From Fibrobacter sp. (GTDB taxonomy: Bacteria; Fibrobacterota; Fibrobacteria; Fibrobacterales; Fibrobacteraceae), in assembly GCA_017642335.1 (NCBI GenBank), contig JAGCPF010000035.1, positions 186,001-250,000 on the forward strand: a DNA stretch of 64,000 nucleotides. The letters are read 5' to 3'. Positions within the stretch are counted from its first letter, which is position 1. The number at the start of each line of letters is the position of its first letter. The notes beneath the pieces are model-generated. The model had not been told where the DNA came from. It did not search any database and worked only from the letters and a program-made list of their open reading frames with translations. The translations under genes were made by a program, and so were the position numbers. Shown here piece after piece: positions 7,663-16,202 of the stretch.

Positions 7663-10488
7663 GTGGATTGCTTTAGGTTATTCTCGCTTTGGAACCGCGT
7701 TTGGATTGTGCATGCCCTTTTGCTCGCCCTTTTGGCGGCGTGCTCAAATTCCGTCATGGAGGAACCCCAGGAAGCTCAAGAACCACAAGAGCCCCAGGAT
7801 GCGGAGACGCCGGCGGATACTGTCTTGCCGGAAGTTCCTGCGTTTGCTTTGGTGGAGGTGGATTCCGTGCACTCGGAAATGATGCGAGTCTCGCCTAATG
7901 GCGCTATGGCCATTTTGGGCAGCGATGGCCCGCTTGCCAAGGCGAACGAGAAACCGCGGATGCGGGTGAAGCTGGATTACGACTTCTCGCTTGGTGAGCA
8001 CGAGGTGACATGCTTGGAGTTTAAGCGGTTGTCTGATGTGGAATACTGGAGTGTCGAGCCGGTTTGCGAATCGGATAGTGCGCCGGTTGTCGGGATTTCT
8101 TTTTATGACGCGATCCTCTATGCCAATGCGTACAGCAGGGTGAACGGTTACGACACGGTGTATACTTATTTCAAGCAGCTTAATGATGCGAATGGGAACT
8201 GCACCTATTTGGAAGGTTTGACGTTCCACCCGGAGGTGAATGGGTACCGCTTGCCCACGGAGGCGGAGTGGGTGCTGGCGGCTTCTGTTGCCTGGGATCC
8301 GTCGCAGAGCTGGAATGCCACGAATGCCGAACTCAAAATTCACGAGGTGTGCAGTTTCCGCGATTCCGCGGGCTTTTGCGACTTGGCGGGGAATGTACTT
8401 GAGTTGACGAACGATTGGCTCGGTACATTCAGGGACACCACGGTGGTTGACTACGTTGGCGCTCCGGTGGGGGGCGTGCTGCGCGAGAAGGTCGTTAAGG
8501 GCGGCATGGTGGCGCAGCAGCCTTCCGACATGAACTTGTACAGCAGGGGAGATGTTTATGCGGTGACGGCGTCGTCCATTGCCGGCTACATCGGGTTCCG
8601 TCTTGCGCTCGGAGCGATTCCCCATGCGACGTGGATGGACAACCGCGGTTATGCCTCCGACGGGCAGGCCTCGGTCCGTGCGTCGTCCGCCGACATCCGG
8701 CGGCTGGTGGGAACGGTTCGCGCGAAGCTCGCGTTCCGGAATGACCGCACGGGTAACCTCGCTTTTGTGGACTACAGGGAAGGGGTGGTCAATGCTGTCG
8801 AGATATCGGATACTTTGCCTGTCTACCATCCCGACATTTCGCCGGACGGCATGAAGGTTGCCTTCTGCACAGGGATTGAAGGCGTCAAGGGCGGGTCCGC
8901 GCTTTACGTGAGGAACCTGGATGCCGACGGCAGCGGTCTCGTGAAGCTGGATGTGGAAAGTGCGGCAATCCCGCGCTGGTACGTGGACGGGCGCGGCGAT
9001 ACGTCTATCATTTATGTGGACGATGCCGGTGACAATAGCGGTGATGCGGAGTTCTTTTCTAGGGCGACTTGGAAGGTGCCCTTTTCGGCCGGAAAGTTCG
9101 GGAAGCCGAAGAAGCTGTTCGATGGAGCCTATCATGGCGGCTTGTCGCCTGATGGGCGACGTGCCGTTTCGGGTGCGAAACGGCTCCATGTGAACGTGGA
9201 TGGGCGCGATGAGGTCTGGCTCGGAGGGGCGCAGGCCTGTAACGCCTCGCTTTCCGGGGACGGGACGGACAGGACGCTGTTCCTCGATTTCGGGAGCGAG
9301 CCGGGCCGGAAGTTCGCCGGTACGAAGTACGGCGTGCACGAGCGCCTGCTCGTCGCTGACAGTGGCGGACGGATTGTCGCCGCGGTTCCTGCGCCGTCGG
9401 GTTATTCGTTCGACCATTCCGAATGGGCCGGCTGGGGGAATGTTGCCGTAGTTACGCTCGTGAATGCCGGTGGCGCCCACGGGAAGATTGCGGCGGTGAA
9501 CTTGGACGATTCCAGCGTCGTGGAACTGGTCGAGGCGGAGGAACTGTGGCACCCATGCTTGTGGGTCATGGCGAATCCCGCCACGGGGAGCAACTCGCTC
9601 GACTTGGATAGTGCCGGTGTGTACCGCGATATTGTCTACGGGCCGGACGAAAGGGCGATGAGCTTGAAAATGCGCATGTTCTGGGACATGAAGGATTCCG
9701 TAGAGATGATTGCCATCGGAAGTTCCCGCACCGAAAGGGCGGTGGACCCGTCCCGCATGTCGATGCGCTCGCTCAATTTCGGGTATGTCGGCGGGGATAT
9801 GTGGGCGACGCTCTACCTGGCCGACAATTACGTAGTCCCGCATGCAAGCCACCTCAAGTATCTCGTTTTCGAGATTTCTCCCGATCTCATGAAGAATGCG
9901 AGGTATTTCAGGATGACTTCGGTGTATAACCAGGCTCCGGGTTTCATTTACGATATGAATCATGGCTTCTGGAAGGATGGACTTCCGCAGGGTTTTGTAA
10001 GCGTTGTCGACGAGAATGTCCGCTATACCGCCGCCGATTCAGCAGATTACGTCAATACGCGGGGAATGCTGAAAATCGAGGCGCACGGCTGGGGTGGCGA
10101 GAACCCGGAAATCCTGCGCGATACGGTGATGCCGGATTATCTGAATGAGCTTTTCGCAAGTTCCGTCGACAGCGTGACGGCATTTATCGATAGCACTGCT
10201 GACAAGGGCTTTAAGATTATTGGATTAGTTTATCCACAATCCCCGGAGTACGCGAATACCGGAGCGTTCGGTCGTCACGGCATCAAGAGAAGCCTGGCGA
10301 TGGAGACCTTTGCGTATTTCGACTCGCTTTCGCGGGTATACCCCCACTTTGTGCTGGTGGACGAGAACCAGTTCGGCTTGCACGGCTATACCGATTCCAT
10401 GGCGAACGATTTCGACCATTTGAGTACGGCGGGTGCAGAGCGGCTTACGGACAGGCTGGATTCGTTGCTGAAGGCTTTGGACCGATAG
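7663..10488 (+). CDS. TIGR02171-type lipoprotein: FGE-like domain plus WD40-like propeller
   Basis: About 941 residues, with a signal peptide ending in the lipobox LLAAC. Residues about 50-320 resemble the formylglycine-generating-enzyme/sulfatase-modifying fold (SLGEHEVTCLEF, GYRLPTEAEWVLAA, DLAGNVLELTNDW, GYIGFRLALG). The middle holds TolB/PD40-like repeats (YHPDISPDGMKVAFC, GGLSPDGRRAVSG). The C-terminal 300 residues (IAIGSSRTERAVDP, then DHLSTAGAERL) look SGNH-hydrolase-like. This architecture and length match the Fibrobacter paralogous family TIGR02171, of unknown function. The start is uncertain: GTG 7663 gives a normal signal peptide and follows TATTTTG by 6 bases; TTG 7630 is the longest in-frame start. 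There is no Shine-Dalgarno site. Confidence 0.83.
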   Translation: MDCFRLFSLWNRVWIVHALLLALLAACSNSVMEEPQEAQEPQEPQDAETPADTVLPEVPAFALVEVDSVHSEMMRVSPNGAMAILGSDGPLAKANEKPRMRVKLDYDFSLGEHEVTCLEFKRLSDVEYWSVEPVCESDSAPVVGISFYDAILYANAYSRVNGYDTVYTYFKQLNDANGNCTYLEGLTFHPEVNGYRLPTEAEWVLAASVAWDPSQSWNATNAELKIHEVCSFRDSAGFCDLAGNVLELTNDWLGTFRDTTVVDYVGAPVGGVLREKVVKGGMVAQQPSDMNLYSRGDVYAVTASSIAGYIGFRLALGAIPHATWMDNRGYASDGQASVRASSADIRRLVGTVRAKLAFRNDRTGNLAFVDYREGVVNAVEISDTLPVYHPDISPDGMKVAFCTGIEGVKGGSALYVRNLDADGSGLVKLDVESAAIPRWYVDGRGDTSIIYVDDAGDNSGDAEFFSRATWKVPFSAGKFGKPKKLFDGAYHGGLSPDGRRAVSGAKRLHVNVDGRDEVWLGGAQACNASLSGDGTDRTLFLDFGSEPGRKFAGTKYGVHERLLVADSGGRIVAAVPAPSGYSFDHSEWAGWGNVAVVTLVNAGGAHGKIAAVNLDDSSVVELVEAEELWHPCLWVMANPATGSNSLDLDSAGVYRDIVYGPDERAMSLKMRMFWDMKDSVEMIAIGSSRTERAVDPSRMSMRSLNFGYVGGDMWATLYLADNYVVPHASHLKYLVFEISPDLMKNARYFRMTSVYNQAPGFIYDMNHGFWKDGLPQGFVSVVDENVRYTAADSADYVNTRGMLKIEAHGWGGENPEILRDTVMPDYLNELFASSVDSVTAFIDSTADKGFKIIGLVYPQSPEYANTGAFGRHGIKRSLAMETFAYFDSLSRVYPHFVLVDENQFGLHGYTDSMANDFDHLSTAGAERLTDRLDSLLKALDR

Positions 10489-10705
10489 CGGTTTTGCGGT
10501 ACGCTCGCTGCGATTGGCAGAAAAAGTGGGGACATTTGCCCGAATTTGGGGCGCACGAGGTCCGTTTGGGCTCGTTTGCGTCCATTTTTTTACTTTCGGC
10601 GTCCGTCTGTTGTGGGGCAGTTTTATATCTTTATGGCGAAAAAGGGCTCCTTGGAGGTGCCTTGGAGTTTCCCTTTCTGTTGTTTAAGATTAAAACGAAG
10701 GAAAT

Positions 10706-11989
10706 ATGGCAAATCGTGTAGTGATTGGCTCCCAGTGGGGCGATGAAGGAAAAGCCAAGATTGTTGATTTTTTGACGCTCGATGCGGATATCATCGTGCG
10801 CTTCCAGGGTGGAGCCAATGCTGGCCACACTGTCGAGGTCGGTGACAAGAAGTTCGTGTTCCATCTGATTCCGTCCGGCATCATGCATCCGGACAAGATT
10901 TGTGTTATCGGCAACGGCGTCGTCCTTGACCCGGTCCAGACTCTCGCTGAAATTGCGGACCTCCATACCAAGGGAATCAACCCGGAAGGCCGCCTGTTTA
11001 TCGCCAACAACGCTCACGTTGTGCTCCCGTACCACTCCGCCCTCGACAAGGCGAAGGAAAAGAAGGCCGGCAAGGCTGCCATCGGTACGACCGGCCGCGG
11101 TATCGGCCCCTGCTATAGCGACAAGGTGAACCGTATTGGCGTGCGCGTCGGCGACCTCATGGACGAACGCGAACTGCGTCCCCGTGTCGAGGCCATGGCG
11201 AAGGTCCATAACGAAGAATTCAAGGTGATGTACGATGTGCCCGAGATTGACCCCGAACAGGTTATCAAGGACTACCTCGATCTCGGCCAGAAAATCAAGC
11301 CGTTCGTGTGCGACGTGAGCGAGATGCTCTACAAGGCCGTCAAGGAAGGCAAGCGCCTCGTGTTCGAAGGGGCCCAGGGCACCATCCTCGACGTGGACCA
11401 GGGTACGTACCCGTTCGTCACGTCCAGCAACACGGTCGCGGGCTACGCAAGCTGCGGCGCCGGCATCGGTCCTACGGTGCTGGACCAGGTGGTGGGCGTC
11501 GTAAAGGCCTACACGACCCGTGTAGGCAACGGCCCGTTCCCCACAGAACTTTTGGACGAGACTGGCGATACTCTGCGCAACATCGGTAACGAGTTTGGCG
11601 CGACGACGGGCCGCAACCGCCGCTGCGGTTGGTTCGACGCCCCGGTGGTCCGCAAGGCTGCCGTGGTGAACGGTCTGACTCACCTCGCTATTACGAAGCT
11701 CGACGTGCTCGACACGTTCGACACGATCAAGATTTGCACGCATTATATGTGCGATGGCGAAAAACTTGATTTCATCCCGAACCAGCTGTCGAAGGTCGGC
11801 CGCTGCACGCCTGTCTACGAAGACATGCCGGGCTGGAAGGTCGACACGAGCAAGTGCCGTAAGTTCGACGAACTTCCGGAGAACGCCAAAAAGTACCTGT
11901 ATCGTATGGCCGAACTGGTCGGCGTGAAGATAGGCATGGTGTCTATCGGCGCCAAGCGCGATCAGAGTATTATTGTGGATTTAGATTAG
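10706..11989 (+). CDS. purA: Adenylosuccinate synthetase
   Basis: A protein of 427 residues that joins IMP and aspartate using GTP, the first committed step from IMP to AMP. Visible motifs are QWGDEGKAKIVD at the N-terminus (P-loop-like site), GGANAGHTV, IGTTGRGIGPCY, FEGAQGTILDVDQGTYPFVTSS and GRNRRCGWFDA. The glycine-rich loop has GKAK where the textbook sequence is GKGK; I treat this as lineage variation. AAGGA lies a few bases before the ATG. The upstream 217 bases hold no convincing gene. The Crp-family gene follows after 26 bases. Confidence 0.98.
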   Translation: MANRVVIGSQWGDEGKAKIVDFLTLDADIIVRFQGGANAGHTVEVGDKKFVFHLIPSGIMHPDKICVIGNGVVLDPVQTLAEIADLHTKGINPEGRLFIANNAHVVLPYHSALDKAKEKKAGKAAIGTTGRGIGPCYSDKVNRIGVRVGDLMDERELRPRVEAMAKVHNEEFKVMYDVPEIDPEQVIKDYLDLGQKIKPFVCDVSEMLYKAVKEGKRLVFEGAQGTILDVDQGTYPFVTSSNTVAGYASCGAGIGPTVLDQVVGVVKAYTTRVGNGPFPTELLDETGDTLRNIGNEFGATTGRNRRCGWFDAPVVRKAAVVNGLTHLAITKLDVLDTFDTIKICTHYMCDGEKLDFIPNQLSKVGRCTPVYEDMPGWKVDTSKCRKFDELPENAKKYLYRMAELVGVKIGMVSIGAKRDQSIIVDLD

Positions 11990-12015
11990 TAACCTGAAAA
12001 CCGAAGGAGATTTAT

Positions 12016-12726
12016 ATGAACGAATCTATTCTTGGCTTGTTGAAAGGTGTGGAACTCTTCTCGGAACTGAATGAGGAGCAGCTCAAGATGCTCGCGAATT
12101 TGGTTGTCGCCCAGAACTTCGTTCGCGATGAGACTGTGGTTCTGGAAGGAGACGACTCGGTGCAGGCTTTGTACCTTATCGCTTCCGGTTCCGTGCAGGT
12201 CTATATGACCGGCGTGGATGGTCGTGAGACGATTCTTTCGTTCCTTGAACGCGGCGACTTCTTCGGTGAAATGTCCTTGATTGACGGCGAGCCCCGCTCG
12301 GCTTCCGTCCGCACGGTTACTGATGCTCAACTTCTCATCATCCACCGCGAATCCTTCCTCACGCTCATTCGCCAGTCGCCGGAAATTGCGATGGGCCTCT
12401 TGAGCGAGATGAGCAAGCGCCTCCGCAAGGCGAACCGCCAGATCGGGTCGCTCTCCACGATGTCGGTGAGCGGTCGCGTGGCCGGTACGTTGCTCAACCT
12501 GATGCAGGAACGCGGCGTGCGCATCCACACGGACAACGGCAAGATGGTGACGGTCATCCACAACCGTCCCACGCAGCAGCAGCTGGCCGACATGTCCGGT
12601 ACGACCCGTGAGACCGTGAGCCGAATTTGCTCGTTGCTTGTCAAGACAAGCGCTATTGCGATGACCGGAAAGGACATCGTGATCTTCGACGAAGACATGC
12701 TCCAGGAAAGGGCGACTAAGGGCTAA
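12016..12726 (+). CDS. Crp/Fnr-family transcription regulator
   Basis: A protein of 236 residues. An N-terminal cyclic-nucleotide-binding domain contains GDFFGEMSLIDGEPRSASVR, which keeps the Glu and Arg that contact cyclic nucleotide in CRP, so ligand binding is plausible. A C-terminal winged helix contains TQQQLADMSGTTRETVSR, the recognition helix. There is no Fnr-type cysteine cluster. GGAGA lies 8 bases upstream of the ATG. The gene is 2 bases from the PASTA gene, so it heads a tight group of four genes reaching to 16177, and purA may feed into it. Targets are unknown. Confidence 0.92.
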   Translation: MNESILGLLKGVELFSELNEEQLKMLANLVVAQNFVRDETVVLEGDDSVQALYLIASGSVQVYMTGVDGRETILSFLERGDFFGEMSLIDGEPRSASVRTVTDAQLLIIHRESFLTLIRQSPEIAMGLLSEMSKRLRKANRQIGSLSTMSVSGRVAGTLLNLMQERGVRIHTDNGKMVTVIHNRPTQQQLADMSGTTRETVSRICSLLVKTSAIAMTGKDIVIFDEDMLQERATKG

Positions 12727-12728
12727 TT

Positions 12729-13496
12729 ATGGATAAAGTAAAGGCTGTCTGGGCGAAGCTGACGCGGCGCCCTGTCGTCAAGGCTCTTCTGATTTGGGCC
12801 GTTGCGCTCATCTTTTTGGCTTTTATTGTAGACAAGATTGTGATGCCTGTGTTTGCCGGGCATTTGACCAGTACAGAAATTGTCCCTAACCTGGAAGGCA
12901 TGGATAGGGCCGCTGCCGAGGCCGCCCTGGCCGAAGCCGGGTTCAAGGCTGAATGGCTGGAAGAGGGCCGTTACAGTGCCCAGGTGCCTGCGGGCATGGT
13001 GCTTGTACAGATGCCGAAGGCTGGCCGCGAAGCGAAAGTCGGCCGCACGGTAAAACTCACGCCGAGCCTTGGACTACGCGAAGTCGTTATCCCGGACCTC
13101 CGCGGAACGAGCCAGAAACAGGCTGCCATCTCGCTTTCCCGTGCAGGGCTTGTGCAGGGCGAGATTGTCAAGGGCGCACACGCAAGCATTCCGCGCGGCG
13201 TCGTGATTCGCACGATTCCTGGTGCGGGTGACAAGGTCCGCATTGGCGATACCGTGAAGGTCGTGATTTCGGCCGGTGCGACCAAGGGCAAGATTTTGCT
13301 CCCGAACTTCGAGGGCGTTCCTTTAGACGATGTGTACGCGAAACTGGAAACTCTTGGATTCGTCGTTGGCAAGATCAAACGCATCAAGGATCCCGAAGAT
13401 AGGGGCTATGCTCCCGGTACGGTCCTTGAAACGTTCCCGAAGTATGGGGACTATCTGCCTCCGGACACCAAGATCAATTTCGTCATTGTTGACTAG
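12729..13496 (+). CDS. Membrane-anchored PASTA-domain protein
   Basis: A protein of 255 residues. A short cytoplasmic N-terminus is followed by one membrane helix (ALLIWAVALIFLAFIVDKIV, about residues 18-38). Three PASTA repeats follow (EIVPNLEGMDRAAAEAALAE, then VIPDLRGTSQKQAAISLSRA, then ILLPNFEGVPLDDVYAKLET). PASTA repeats usually bind peptidoglycan or muropeptides on PknB kinases and PBPs. This protein has no kinase or transpeptidase part, so it is probably a periplasmic cell-wall sensor or scaffold. It sits between the Crp-type gene (2-base gap) and a TPR lipoprotein (8-base gap). Confidence 0.9.
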   Translation: MDKVKAVWAKLTRRPVVKALLIWAVALIFLAFIVDKIVMPVFAGHLTSTEIVPNLEGMDRAAAEAALAEAGFKAEWLEEGRYSAQVPAGMVLVQMPKAGREAKVGRTVKLTPSLGLREVVIPDLRGTSQKQAAISLSRAGLVQGEIVKGAHASIPRGVVIRTIPGAGDKVRIGDTVKVVISAGATKGKILLPNFEGVPLDDVYAKLETLGFVVGKIKRIKDPEDRGYAPGTVLETFPKYGDYLPPDTKINFVIVD

Positions 13497-13504
13497 GAAA
13501 ATTT

Positions 13505-15424
13505 ATGAAGGGATTGTTCGGAACTTTTTTGACGCTTGCGGCATGCGTCCTCTTGATGGATGCGTGCAGTTCGGCGCCTGCAAAAAAGTCCGATAGTTCC
13601 GCTTCCGAAGCTTCCGCTGCCGCTATGCAGAAGGAAGATGATGCTTCGGAGCCCGATTCCCCGCAATATCCGCAGAATCTGGATGTCGCCCATGCGGCGT
13701 ACCTGCAGGCTGTGAATCTTGAAATGCGCGGCGCCCACGACATGGCCGATGCGCTGATGATGCAGGCCTATGAAGCCGACCCCGGCAACCGCTACCTGGG
13801 TTTTGAAGTCGCCGACAGGATCGCGATGCGCGGCGACGATTCGCTCGCCTTGGTCTATGCGCAGCAGGCGAACCGCCTGAAAGGAAAAAAGCTTGCCCGC
13901 CAGTATGCGCTGCTTGCCCATCTGTACGTGAAGGATGGTTCGGCCGATTCCGCTCGGAAGTATTTCAACTTGGGGCTCGATTCCTCGCACTACCAGGATA
14001 TGGCGCTGCTTTACGATTATAGCCTGTTCCTGGAAATCGTGAAGGACAAGAAGGAACTGGTCCGCGTTTACGACCTTTTGCTCCCGCAGGTGAACTACAT
14101 GCCCTCGCTGTTCCAGCGCCAGTTCGCGCTGCTTGTCGAGATGAACAAGGACTCCGCCCTGGTGGATTTGCTTGAGGCGGGTTATGCTGCGAATAGGGAC
14201 CGGGCTATGTTGCTGCAGATGGTGCAAATCTTGATTCTGCAGAAACGTATTGCCGAAGCCCGTGCAATTGCCGATACGGTCATGTCGTCGGATGAGGTTG
14301 CCGAGAAGATTATTGTCGGCGTGATGACGGCTATTGCCGAGAAGAATCGTGACAGCGCTCATCAGTTCCTGAAACATAAGTATTATACGGATTCCGTCCG
14401 CACGCCCATCCTGACTAATTTCTTGGGCCACTACGAATATATCGCGATGAACCTGGACAGTGCGAAGGTGCACCTGAAGCAAGCCGCTGAACAGCTGGGT
14501 TCGCAGCCGGTCTACGTGGCGAACGCCTACCGAGCTTTGGCAAGCATTGCCTTGAGCGAAGACGACAAGAAGAGCGCCGTACTTTATGCCGAGAAGGCTG
14601 ATTCTGCGTCGATGGGTGGCGAAAAGCCCATGCTCGCGATGACATACGGATACGTGGGCGAATACCGGAAGGCTTACGCAATGCTCGATTCCCTCCTGGC
14701 GGTGTGGAGCAAGTGGAATCCCCCGGTCGGCGTGGACTCCGCGTCGGCGAACGAGATGAGGAAACAGGCTAGCCGCATGCACCGGCAGTTCCGCAACGCC
14801 TATGCGCGCATCTACACGTTCGAGGCTAGCGATATCGAGAAAAACGCGAGTGCCACCGACTCGATGAAGTCTTATGCCAAAGAAGCCCGCGAGAGGGCGG
14901 AACTTTTCTGGGAGAGCCTGCTGCTTGCGGATTCCTCGGACATGGGAACGCGAGTCTATATGGCGATGAACCTGGAACGCATGGGCCGTTATGACGAGTC
15001 TTTTGCCCTGTTCGAACTGTTGCTCAAGCAGCCGGAATCATCCGGGTTGGATTTCCCGGAAATCATGAACTATTATGGCTATTCGCTTATCGACATGAAC
15101 CGTTCTGCCGCCGATGTGGACCGCGGGCTTGCGCTTGTGCAGAAGGCCCTCGACAAGACTGGCAAGGCTCCGGCTCGTGAGGCGTACCTGGATTCCAAGG
15201 CCTGGGGCCTATACCGCAAGGGACTTTACAAGCAGGCTTACGACGTGATGCTGCTTATCGACGTGAAGAACATGCTCGAGGACGCCGTGTACTGGGAACA
15301 TATCGGTGCCATCCAGGCGGCGCTGGGCATGAAGGCCGAAGCGACCAAGTCGTACAAGACGCTGCTCAAGTTGAACCCGAACCATCCCGACGCCAAGGCA
15401 TTTTTCTCGGGCAAGAAACAGTAG
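13505..15424 (+). CDS. TPR-repeat lipoprotein
   Basis: A protein of 639 residues. The signal peptide ends in the lipobox LMDAC, followed by a serine- and acid-rich linker. The rest is helical with many tetratricopeptide repeats, for example AAYLQAVNLEMRGAHDMADA near residue 65 and HIGAIQAALGMKAEATKSYK near the end. TPR lipoproteins act as protein-protein scaffolds at the inner face of the outer membrane. The gene is joined to both neighbours by gaps of 8 and 0 bases, so it probably works with the PASTA and LolB-like proteins in envelope assembly (inference). Confidence 0.88.
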   Translation: MKGLFGTFLTLAACVLLMDACSSAPAKKSDSSASEASAAAMQKEDDASEPDSPQYPQNLDVAHAAYLQAVNLEMRGAHDMADALMMQAYEADPGNRYLGFEVADRIAMRGDDSLALVYAQQANRLKGKKLARQYALLAHLYVKDGSADSARKYFNLGLDSSHYQDMALLYDYSLFLEIVKDKKELVRVYDLLLPQVNYMPSLFQRQFALLVEMNKDSALVDLLEAGYAANRDRAMLLQMVQILILQKRIAEARAIADTVMSSDEVAEKIIVGVMTAIAEKNRDSAHQFLKHKYYTDSVRTPILTNFLGHYEYIAMNLDSAKVHLKQAAEQLGSQPVYVANAYRALASIALSEDDKKSAVLYAEKADSASMGGEKPMLAMTYGYVGEYRKAYAMLDSLLAVWSKWNPPVGVDSASANEMRKQASRMHRQFRNAYARIYTFEASDIEKNASATDSMKSYAKEARERAELFWESLLLADSSDMGTRVYMAMNLERMGRYDESFALFELLLKQPESSGLDFPEIMNYYGYSLIDMNRSAADVDRGLALVQKALDKTGKAPAREAYLDSKAWGLYRKGLYKQAYDVMLLIDVKNMLEDAVYWEHIGAIQAALGMKAEATKSYKTLLKLNPNHPDAKAFFSGKKQ

Positions 15425-16177
15425 ATGGCTATGTTCGGGGCTGCGAAAAGACATCTGCCGCTATTTTGCGTTTTTGCGTGTGTCCTGTTGGCCGTTGCTG
15501 TGCTTTGCGGGTGCGCGGGTACGAATACGTCGCGCAAGCCGGATGCTGCCGGCGGTGTCGAGGCGGAGGCGGTTCCCGATAGCCTGAGGGCGAAATTCAA
15601 ACTTAGCCTTTTCGACAAAAACGGCAAGGAACAGGAATTTGACGCGGTGCTGTTTTCCGTGCCTGGTAAGCGTTACCGCATGGAACTTACCGGTGCGATG
15701 GGCATTGGCGTTGCTAGCGTGCTGTGGCAGGAGGAGGGCTGGCAGGTCGTTTTCCCGACGGAAAAGATGTACGTGAAGGGCGCCGGCTATATGGTGGGCA
15801 TCTTTAGCGACAATACGATTCCCATGGTGCATATCCATCAGGTCGCCTCTATTTTTGAGGGAAAGCTTCTGCCTGCGAAATACGAGGATTTGGGCGACGG
15901 AAAGGCCAGGGAACCGAGCGGTCGTGAGTTCAGTTATGGCAAGGAAGGTACGGATGTTGCCTGGATTCGCCGCACTGGCCGCGATGGGCAACCCGAGACA
16001 ATGCGCTTTGACGGGTTCAAGGAATTTGAAGGATCGAGGATTCCGGCTCACGTAGTTCTCGAACGGGGCGAAAAAAAGTACCTGGAAATCCAGGTAAAGA
16101 CCGTGAAACACCGGCAACCGTTCAGTTTGGGCGTCTGGCGCCTAAATATTCCTAAAAGTTACCAGCGTATTGAATGA
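15425..16177 (+). CDS. LolB/DUF4292-like outer-membrane lipoprotein
   Basis: A protein of 250 residues. The N-terminal helix ends in the lipobox VLCGC. The remainder (LRAKFKLSLFDKNGKEQEFD, then GKRYRMELTGAMGIGVASVL and WQVVFPTEKMYVKG) follows the open-barrel pattern of LolB, LolA and DUF4292 proteins, which carry or receive lipoproteins or bind lipid. The assignment rests on pattern only. The ATG follows directly on the stop of the TPR gene. Confidence 0.68.
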   Translation: MAMFGAAKRHLPLFCVFACVLLAVAVLCGCAGTNTSRKPDAAGGVEAEAVPDSLRAKFKLSLFDKNGKEQEFDAVLFSVPGKRYRMELTGAMGIGVASVLWQEEGWQVVFPTEKMYVKGAGYMVGIFSDNTIPMVHIHQVASIFEGKLLPAKYEDLGDGKAREPSGREFSYGKEGTDVAWIRRTGRDGQPETMRFDGFKEFEGSRIPAHVVLERGEKKYLEIQVKTVKHRQPFSLGVWRLNIPKSYQRIE

Positions 16178-16202
16178 TGATTTTTTGTAGATTGGGTAAG
16201 GT

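Noticed and set aside
10489..10705. Purine riboswitch before purA
   Set aside because: No conserved purine-aptamer core or matching stem pattern could be seen in the 217-base gap.
10494..10721. 75-codon open frame before purA
   Set aside because: Overlaps the purA start, has no Shine-Dalgarno site and no recognisable sequence; the purA promoter probably lies here.
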